Below, piece by piece: positions 22,063-27,247 of a stretch of 27,247 nt of DNA. Position 1 is the first letter of the stretch. Each line of letters starts with the position of its first letter. The notes beneath the pieces are model-generated. The model did not search any database and was not told where the DNA came from. It was given only the letters and a program-made list of their open reading frames with translations. This DNA comes from a virus: the IMG/VR virus record IMGVR_UViG_3300049810_002348, positions 1 to 27,247 of that record; one strand, 5' to 3'. Position numbers and translations under genes: made by a program.

Positions 22063-22864
22063 CCTTATATTAACAAACGGCAAAGAAGATACTAGTATAC
22101 CATTTAAAGTTAGAAATACTAGTATTGCTAAAAAATGGCACAAAGAACTTTTAAAAAATTATAAATTATACGAAATAGATAGATTTACTAACTGGGGTAC
22201 GCATAATCTTATTGATGAACTTAATCAATGTATTAAAGAAATAAAACACAGTGGAGTTTATATTGATCGATATATCAGTACTAATAGTACTAGTATGCAA
22301 CAAGATTTAAACTATCTGCATAAATTTTTTGAAGACTTACGTGGCGAAGCAACCATAGGAACAGAATGGTTTAATAATTCTCCAAAGAAAATACAAAAAT
22401 GCGTAGAGCGTTTTAATATTCTTATACATAAATTAGAAGCAGAGTTACGAACAACGAATCATCCTACAGTAGTAGTTACTTTTAAAGATAGACCTGTGAT
22501 GAACCTATCACAAGAAGATATGAAACACTTTACATTTCAATGGACTCACGGAACTGTATACATAAATTATTGTCAAGTTGGAAAAACAGTTTTAGATATC
22601 TTTAAAGACAAAGATGGTGTAGCCAAAGGAATAAGACCTCAAGAATTTTATAGTGCAGATTTTATGGTTAAGTTTGGTCCTACAATACCTTATCCAATGT
22701 ACTTACTAAGAAAAATTTATATAAATTTATGGATAAAGTTACAATCATTTAAATTTAAAAATCTTAATTTAGGAATGATTCCTGTAGCAGATCTAATTGA
22801 AGATATTGACATAACACATTTAAAAAAATATAATGAAGTTAAAGGTGTACAATGCATAAAGTAA
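22055..22864 (+). CDS. Unknown conserved-looking protein between two radical SAM genes
   Basis: A 269-residue protein I do not recognise. It starts FNLILTNGKED and has a helical middle (about 88-135, SMQQDLNYLHKFFEDL and a second helix near KCVERFNILIHKLEAEL) followed by strands (TVVVTFKDRP) and an aromatic segment WTHGTVYINYCQVG. The C-terminal part is basic and rich in Lys, Asn and Leu. Only a few Cys residues and no iron-binding motif are present. It overlaps the N-twitch radical SAM gene by 8 nt and the next radical SAM gene by 13 nt, so its expression is tied to both. It could be an accessory or substrate-presenting protein; this is inferred from position only. Confidence 0.6.
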   Translation: MFNLILTNGKEDTSIPFKVRNTSIAKKWHKELLKNYKLYEIDRFTNWGTHNLIDELNQCIKEIKHSGVYIDRYISTNSTSMQQDLNYLHKFFEDLRGEATIGTEWFNNSPKKIQKCVERFNILIHKLEAELRTTNHPTVVVTFKDRPVMNLSQEDMKHFTFQWTHGTVYINYCQVGKTVLDIFKDKDGVAKGIRPQEFYSADFMVKFGPTIPYPMYLLRKIYINLWIKLQSFKFKNLNLGMIPVADLIEDIDITHLKKYNEVKGVQCIK

Positions 22865-23763
22865 TAAGCAAATGGCCGCATCAAGATAGTGTTCATGTTG
22901 AGTGGAACCTTGGCAAACGTTGTAACTTTGATTGTAGTTACTGCCCAACAGAAATACACGATAACACCAGCCCACATACAAATATTAAAGTATTGTTAGA
23001 TGCAGTTGATGCACTATCTGAAATTGATAAATCAATGCGTGTAAGTTTTACAGGCGGTGAACCTTGCGTACACCCAAAGTTTACAGAACTTGTTGATCAT
23101 GCAAGTCAGCGTGTTGATTGGATCAATGTAACTACTAACGGCACACGGACAGCACAGTACTACAGTGATCTTAATGTAAATCATATTGTGTTTAGTTTGC
23201 ATGTAGAAGACGATGAACATTGGAGAAGATGTGCAGAAACTGTATTAATGTTTTCTCAGATAAATGAAGGTGCATATACAAAAAAGCCATTTCAAGTCAA
23301 CTTAATGGCACATCATAAACTTATGGATAGAGTAAAAGAATGTGCTACAATGTTTGACGGACACAGCATTCCTTATGTTGTAAGACGAATACGATGGACA
23401 GAAGGTGACCATGATGTGTTTGATGATTTAAAATATGAAGGTAAAGATTTAGAATGGATACTTAATCAAACATCAACAGCAAAGCCTAATGTTATTATTG
23501 ACGATAAAGAAGAAATGCATGCCAACGATGTTATTAAAAAACATCTAAATCAATTTGAAGGTTGGAAGTGTAGTGCAGGTATAGAAAGCCTAATGATTAA
23601 TTGGGACGGTGAAGTTCACCGTGCTACTTGTAGAGTTGGCGGAAGTATAGGTAACATTTATGACGGTAGTTTTGAACAACCGGAAGATTGGATAACTTGT
23701 ACTCGTAAGTGGTGTACTTGTGCCGCTGACATCCCTCTTACAAAGGAACTTTCCATTTCGTAA
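22852..23763 (+). CDS. Radical SAM protein with C-terminal cysteine cluster
   Basis: A 303-residue radical SAM enzyme with CNFDCSYC (C24, C28, C31), FTGGEP (66-71) and TTNG near 94-97. The C-terminal region has FEGWKCSAGIESLMINWDG followed by a Cys-containing strand and C283, C288, C290 (C-x4-C-x-C), consistent with a SPASM-like auxiliary cluster. The same ending, FKGWKCNVAIENLVITHDG and C-x4-C-x-C, occurs in the convergent neighbour at 23738-24742, so the two are paralogues placed tail-to-tail. AAAGGTG is about 4 nt before the ATG. It is the last gene of the rightward unit. SPASM proteins often modify peptides, but no precursor peptide is evident here. Confidence 0.88.
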   Translation: MHKVISKWPHQDSVHVEWNLGKRCNFDCSYCPTEIHDNTSPHTNIKVLLDAVDALSEIDKSMRVSFTGGEPCVHPKFTELVDHASQRVDWINVTTNGTRTAQYYSDLNVNHIVFSLHVEDDEHWRRCAETVLMFSQINEGAYTKKPFQVNLMAHHKLMDRVKECATMFDGHSIPYVVRRIRWTEGDHDVFDDLKYEGKDLEWILNQTSTAKPNVIIDDKEEMHANDVIKKHLNQFEGWKCSAGIESLMINWDGEVHRATCRVGGSIGNIYDGSFEQPEDWITCTRKWCTCAADIPLTKELSIS

Positions 23764-24742
23764 TGTGTGTGTCAGGTTGACAACTACAACTAGTCCTTGG
23801 ACAAATAATAGTTTTTAAATCCATTTGTGCTTTATTAAATCTTAAAATAAAATCCTCTGCAAACATACTAATATTTGCATCAGCAAATACTTGTTCTTGA
23901 CAACTACCTGTAACTCTACCGTCATGTGTAATAACTAAATTTTCTATAGCAACGTTGCATTTCCAGCCTTTAAAATAGTTTGCCTGTTCCATAATATATT
24001 TGTTTGGTGTTGCAGGTACTATAGCATCGTTATCATATATTGCTATACTTTCATGTATTCTAAATCTATGTAGGTTAGATATAATCCAATCCGAATCTGG
24101 AGCACGTTTTATTGGCTGCTGCAAGTATTTCATTTGTTCATCATTGTAACTACCTATATCGTAGCCGGGAGCATCTACTACTTCTTTTGCTTGTATAATC
24201 CAGCGTTGCTTACTGGTTTTCATTTTCTCAATTAGTTCGATACATCTATCCCACGCTGTTGCATCCATTAACATAAGTGCGGTTACATCTGTTCCTCTTC
24301 CAAAGAGATGATCAGCAACTGCAATAAAGTTATCAATGTCTACATCTTTTTGATGGCAACTTAAAACAAACTCATCTACATCTTGTGTATTTTTTTCAAA
24401 CCATCTTACAGTTCTACTTCCGTTAGTGGTACATTGTATATGAACACTATGATTTTCTTTTATTTCTTTACAAAACTTTGCAAAGTGAGGCCATAATGTA
24501 GGCTCGCCTCCACCTACAACGTTAATCTTAAAATGTGTTTTATTATGTGCTAATGTATAATAATCAAATAATGCTCTAAAGTTTTTTATTACTGTATCTA
24601 TATTTTTAGGATAGCGAAGTCTGTTAGTAACACTACCTGGAAAACAGTATTCGCAAGAGAAGTTACAAATGTCAGTTGGCCAGAACCTAATATCTAATGT
24701 TTCAGGATCTTGTGTAGTAGCAATTTTAATTAATTCTCTCAT
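23738..24742 (-). CDS. Radical SAM protein with C-terminal cysteine cluster (convergent paralogue)
   Basis: A 334-residue radical SAM enzyme. CNFSCEYC has C26, C30 and C33, followed by GGGEP (77-81) and TTNG. The C-terminal region repeats the layout of the neighbour at 22852-23763: FKGWKCNVAIENLVITHDG, a GSCQ strand, then C314, C319 and C321 with the same C-x4-C-x-C spacing and a conserved [LI]TK before the stop. It has about 30 more residues, mainly in the middle. Its ATG overlaps the upstream stop by 4 nt (ATGA). The 3' ends of the two paralogues overlap by 26 nt in antisense. Substrate unknown. Confidence 0.87.
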   Translation of the reverse strand: MRELIKIATTQDPETLDIRFWPTDICNFSCEYCFPGSVTNRLRYPKNIDTVIKNFRALFDYYTLAHNKTHFKINVVGGGEPTLWPHFAKFCKEIKENHSVHIQCTTNGSRTVRWFEKNTQDVDEFVLSCHQKDVDIDNFIAVADHLFGRGTDVTALMLMDATAWDRCIELIEKMKTSKQRWIIQAKEVVDAPGYDIGSYNDEQMKYLQQPIKRAPDSDWIISNLHRFRIHESIAIYDNDAIVPATPNKYIMEQANYFKGWKCNVAIENLVITHDGRVTGSCQEQVFADANISMFAEDFILRFNKAQMDLKTIICPRTSCSCQPDTHITKWKVPL

Positions 24743-26121
24743 AGTAGATGTGCTAACTCTGGAAATACCTTTGCTGCTTCTAAACCTCGTATAGCATCAA
24801 GTTTATTTGTGTATTCCTTGAAGCCTGGTAATAAGTGACTGTTGTCCTGTGCATTCATATGATTAAGAACTGCTTCCCAACGTTTCCACCCATATGGATT
24901 ATGTTTCCAATATTCGTCATCTTGTCTATAGTTTTTCCATAGCCAATCTTTGAAGTCCATAAAACGTTCTTTAACTTCTTCTTTATCTTCTTTAGGTAAA
25001 ATTTGTATACTTAGAAATGTTGGAATGTATAGTAAGTGCATGTTAACTAGCCCACCGCCCATTTGTACTCCACCTGGAACTTCACCAACATTTAATTTTT
25101 TAAAGCCGCTTTCTAGTTTCCATTTCATAAAGTCTGGTAAGTGTTTTACGTTGAATATTTGAATTGCTGTTGCTAAACTTGTTTGTATGTTGTCAGGTGT
25201 GTTATCTAACATGTGTAATGTTTTTTCTACAGTTTCAAAGTTTGTAGGAAAACGTATGTATTCGTCACGTTCGTGACTAGCGTCCATGCTTACAGCAAAT
25301 TTAACTTTCTTAAACTTTGACCAAAGCTCAATCAAATCATCATCAACTAGCAATCCGTTACTGTTATAGCGTAACAGTATTTTATCTTGATATCCTTGCC
25401 TGATAATTTCTTCAATAAATCTTTTGTGTTCTCTAATCATTAACGGCTCGCCGCCTGCAAAGTATACTTGTTTTAAGTTAGGAATCTGTGCATTCATTTC
25501 TTCCCAAAACGTATCTTTTTCATGCCATTTGTTATTGAACTCTTTTCTATCCCATTGCATTTGCCTTTTAACTTCAGGATCTTCTAATACAGGAATTAAT
25601 TTTTTATGGTCAGCGACCCACTTGCTACTATCGTGTGGTGAACACATGACGCATTTAATATTACATGTATGTCCTAAACGTAAGTCTAAATATTTTAAAT
25701 TTTCAGGAACTGTGCCATCTTCTTTTGTTTGTCTTACAAGTTCAGGTATATCAACACCATCTTCCATCCAAGTATAACTTTCCCAAACACGTTTACTTGC
25801 AACTCCTTTCTTCTCTTCCTCAAAGCATTTTTTACAACTTGCAGGAATATTACCTTCAAGCATTGTGGTTCTTACATTTTTCATGTAATCATTATTCCAT
25901 GCTTCCATAGGAGTTTCGTGACCAAAGTTTGCAGGCTTGCCATGATTCATTTTAACTAAACCTACTTCGTGATCACCACCTGCACCACTAGCATTTGACG
26001 AACAACATAATCTCATATCTCCGTTAGGTCTTGTTGCAAAGTGTATCCATGGTAAAACACAAAATGTTTTTGTGCCAGCGGCCTTGGCTATGGCGTCTGT
26101 ATATTTGTCTAATTCAGACAT
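24739..26121 (-). CDS. Large radical SAM protein with N-terminal twitch-type cysteine domain
   Basis: A 460-residue enzyme, the largest in the window. The N-terminal domain has C21, C39, C40, C96 and C99 (KTFCVLPW, RLCCSS, SCKKCFEEE), then the barrel with CNIKCVMC (C153, C157, C160), FAGGEPLMI (G223-P226), NSNG and SMDAS. The C-terminal 130 residues are aromatic and helical without extra Cys clusters. It is the long relative of the protein at 20794-22062 and, more distantly, the short one at 2092-3009. GGAAG lies 6-7 nt before the ATG, which overlaps the methyltransferase stop by 1 nt (TAATG). The unit pairs a methyltransferase with two radical SAM enzymes, implying serial modification of one substrate. 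Confidence 0.88.
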   Translation of the reverse strand: MSELDKYTDAIAKAAGTKTFCVLPWIHFATRPNGDMRLCCSSNASGAGGDHEVGLVKMNHGKPANFGHETPMEAWNNDYMKNVRTTMLEGNIPASCKKCFEEEKKGVASKRVWESYTWMEDGVDIPELVRQTKEDGTVPENLKYLDLRLGHTCNIKCVMCSPHDSSKWVADHKKLIPVLEDPEVKRQMQWDRKEFNNKWHEKDTFWEEMNAQIPNLKQVYFAGGEPLMIREHKRFIEEIIRQGYQDKILLRYNSNGLLVDDDLIELWSKFKKVKFAVSMDASHERDEYIRFPTNFETVEKTLHMLDNTPDNIQTSLATAIQIFNVKHLPDFMKWKLESGFKKLNVGEVPGGVQMGGGLVNMHLLYIPTFLSIQILPKEDKEEVKERFMDFKDWLWKNYRQDDEYWKHNPYGWKRWEAVLNHMNAQDNSHLLPGFKEYTNKLDAIRGLEAAKVFPELAHLL

Positions 26122-26726
26122 TAAAATCTTCCCATTAACATATAACGTGTATATTTAGGTAACTCTAATTCATCTTTAACTAGTATAGTTTTTAATTTAG
26201 ATTTTTTTTCAAAACTGCTAACACTATTAGAACAGTTTACATGTTCTTCTAGTTCAAAATAATTATTAGATTGTAAAATCACTTCAGTACTTGTTGGTAC
26301 ACGTTTTGCCCATTTGTTGTACTGTTGTTGTGTGAGGTGTTCGCAACTTGTGTTAATGACCATGTAAGGTTGATCAGTATATTCATACTCACACATATCT
26401 GCTGTAACTGCTGTAAATTTTCCTTCCATCTCGTAACGCTTATTCATTGTGTTTGCTATTTCTGCACACTTAGGATCAATATCAACACTTGTAATATGTT
26501 TAAATCCTATTGTGCTGTTGAACAATAAATTTGCTAATACGCCATTCCATCCGCCAAATATAACACAACTAACATTACCAACATGATGATGTTTTTGCAG
26601 TGTTTCAACCAACCACGCTTTAGATTTTAATTGGCCTCCCCAAAAACTTTCAAGTGTGCGGTCGCGATCTTCGCTGTTGCGAATTGCATCCATCCAAAAT
26701 TTTATATCTTCAAGTTCTACTTTCAC
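26121..26726 (-). CDS. Class I SAM-dependent methyltransferase-like protein
   Basis: A 201-residue protein with a Rossmann-type SAM fold: VIFGGWNGVLANLL (about 55-68) is the glycine loop, ITSVDIDPKCAEIAN (78-92) ends in the ribose-binding acidic residues, and TAVTADMCEYEY and VINTSCEHL follow as strands 3 and 4. The substrate-recognition part is unknown, and no DNA-methyltransferase DPPY motif is present. The start is a GTG at 26726, supported by a late-type element exactly 5 nt upstream. It opens a leftward unit with two radical SAM enzymes, so methylation of their product or substrate is a reasonable inference. Confidence 0.75.
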   Translation of the reverse strand: MKVELEDIKFWMDAIRNSEDRDRTLESFWGGQLKSKAWLVETLQKHHHVGNVSCVIFGGWNGVLANLLFNSTIGFKHITSVDIDPKCAEIANTMNKRYEMEGKFTAVTADMCEYEYTDQPYMVINTSCEHLTQQQYNKWAKRVPTSTEVILQSNNYFELEEHVNCSNSVSSFEKKSKLKTILVKDELELPKYTRYMLMGRF

Positions 26727-26731
26727 AAGTG

Positions 26732-26739
26732 TATTTAAG
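26732..26739 (-). promoter_or_regulatory. Late-type promoter element CTTAAATA, leftward of a back-to-back pair
   Basis: On the minus strand CTTAAATA is followed by CACTT and the GTG at 26726, a 5-nt spacing. One base (26740) separates it from the rightward element, the same geometry as at 9398-9414. Confidence 0.6.
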
Positions 26740-26740
26740 C

Positions 26741-26748
26741 CATAAATA
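26741..26748 (+). promoter_or_regulatory. Late-type promoter element CATAAATA, rightward of a back-to-back pair
   Basis: CATAAATA is followed by CGAGT and the ATG at 26754. The predicted transcript would start at the ATG. It is identical to the octamers at 7078-7085 and, on the minus strand, at 9398-9405. Confidence 0.7.
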
Positions 26749-26753
26749 CGAGT

Positions 26754-27247
26754 ATGTTACTCCTTCCTGAATTAAGTGTATATATAACCCACACCTGTAC
26801 TTTGGCGTGTGATAGCTGTTGCACGTTTAATCATTTAAATTGGGGTACCCATTTTAAGCCAGATACAACTAAAGAAAAATTAAAAGCTCTACCAGACACA
26901 GTCGACTTTGAAGAAGTTTTTATTATAGGTGGTGAGCCTACGTCTAATCCTGCACTAGGAGATTGGATGGCATACTTAGAAAGTATGTGGCCTAATGCTA
27001 AAAAATGGGTAGTAACCAACGGGAGAGACCTAGATAAATTTGATGAACTGTATCCTGAATGGATAGACCGTGATTGGAAAATAGAAATATCAGCACATTC
27101 ACAACAAGACCTTGACACCATAATGTCGTGGATACACAATAGGTGGGCAGATGTATCCTGTGAGCGATTCAAAGATACTAGACACGAAGATGGTGAGTGG
27201 CATTATAAACTTGTTGTTGACGGAATTGAAAGAGGTGAAATTACAGA
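26754..27247 (+). CDS. Radical SAM protein, 3' end cut off
   Basis: 164 codons are visible and the frame is open to the right edge. CTLACDSCC holds C15, C19 and C22, with IIGGEP at about 58-63 and VTNG near 91-94, so the first half of a radical SAM barrel is present. The text CxxxCxxCC-x-F-x-H resembles the protein at 6197-7051 (CNFTCENCCHFSNH), suggesting they are relatives. Any C-terminal auxiliary cluster would lie outside the window. The ATG lies 5 nt after a late-type element and there is no Shine-Dalgarno. Substrate unknown. Confidence 0.82.
   Translation, partial: MLLLPELSVYITHTCTLACDSCCTFNHLNWGTHFKPDTTKEKLKALPDTVDFEEVFIIGGEPTSNPALGDWMAYLESMWPNAKKWVVTNGRDLDKFDELYPEWIDRDWKIEISAHSQQDLDTIMSWIHNRWADVSCERFKDTRHEDGEWHYKLVVDGIERGEIT

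Noticed and set aside
22055-22864. The unknown protein as a precursor peptide for the flanking radical SAM enzymes
   Set aside because: At 269 residues, with no core-peptide repeats, no cysteine-rich tail and no leader-like cleavage site, it does not look like a RiPP precursor.
1-27247. tRNA genes, CRISPR arrays, insertion sequences or an integrase
   Set aside because: No cloverleaf-like segment, regularly spaced repeat, transposase or recombinase motif was seen on either strand.

Overview
This 27 kb window is AT-rich and densely packed with genes. It most likely comes from the accessory region of a T4-like marine myovirus, by inference infecting a marine alphaproteobacterium such as SAR11 or a relative. 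The evidence is: (i) 35 genes with almost no intergenic space, most joined by 1-27 nt overlaps; (ii) repeated copies of an 8-nt element ending TAAATA, matching the T4/cyanophage late promoter (TATAAATA / NATAAATA); (iii) enzyme families typical of marine myovirus accessory islands; (iv) an alternative oxidase of the proteobacterial/mitochondrial type rather than the cyanobacterial PTOX type. No capsid, tail, terminase, polymerase, tRNA or integrase gene is present, so the viral assignment is an inference.

Layout: twelve transcription units alternate in strand. A, minus, 7051 to 1: radical SAM, PLP aminotransferase-like protein, two tandem glycosyltransferase-like paralogues, N-twitch radical SAM, StrB1/AGAT-type amidinotransferase, 2OG oxygenase, StrG-like oxygenase (cut by the window edge). 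B, plus, 7091-8756: Asp/Asn hydroxylase-like oxygenase and radical SAM. C, minus, 8745-9392: 2OG oxygenase. D, plus, 9421-10515: unknown large protein. E, minus, 10490-12433: two oxygenases and an SGNH-like hydrolase. F, plus, 12460-13705: kinase-like protein and possible GNAT. G, minus, 13679-19002: epimerase, kinase-like protein, HWD oxygenase, alternative oxidase, HWD oxygenase, cold-shock/prolyl-hydroxylase fusion and two small SDRs. H, plus, 19032-19376: orphan small protein. I, minus, 19362-20018: oxygenase. J, plus, 20073-23763: QueC-like PP-loop enzyme, N-twitch radical SAM, unknown protein, radical SAM. K, minus, 23738-26726: methyltransferase and two radical SAMs. L, plus, 26754 to the edge: radical SAM.

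Two themes stand out. First, enzyme content: about ten candidate Fe(II)/2OG oxygenases and eight radical SAM enzymes, plus a di-iron oxidase, make more than half of the genes iron-dependent redox enzymes. With the amidinotransferase, aminotransferase, epimerase, SDRs, methyltransferase and glycosyltransferase-like proteins, this looks like biosynthesis or modification chemistry (a decorated sugar, amino-cyclitol, peptide or nucleotide) rather than virion assembly. The actual product cannot be read from the sequence.

Second, regulation: eight of the twelve units have a clear TAAATA-ending element placed 5 or 6 nt before the start codon of the first gene, and one more has a weaker copy. If these act as T4-type late promoters, transcription would begin at or next to the start codon and the mRNAs would be leaderless. 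Genes inside units instead often have Shine-Dalgarno sequences or stop/start overlaps. At two junctions two such elements sit back-to-back one base apart. At all five convergent junctions the coding regions overlap tail-to-tail by 6-27 nt. No stretch over 300 bases lacks a gene, and I see no tRNA, rRNA, CRISPR array, insertion sequence or strong terminator.
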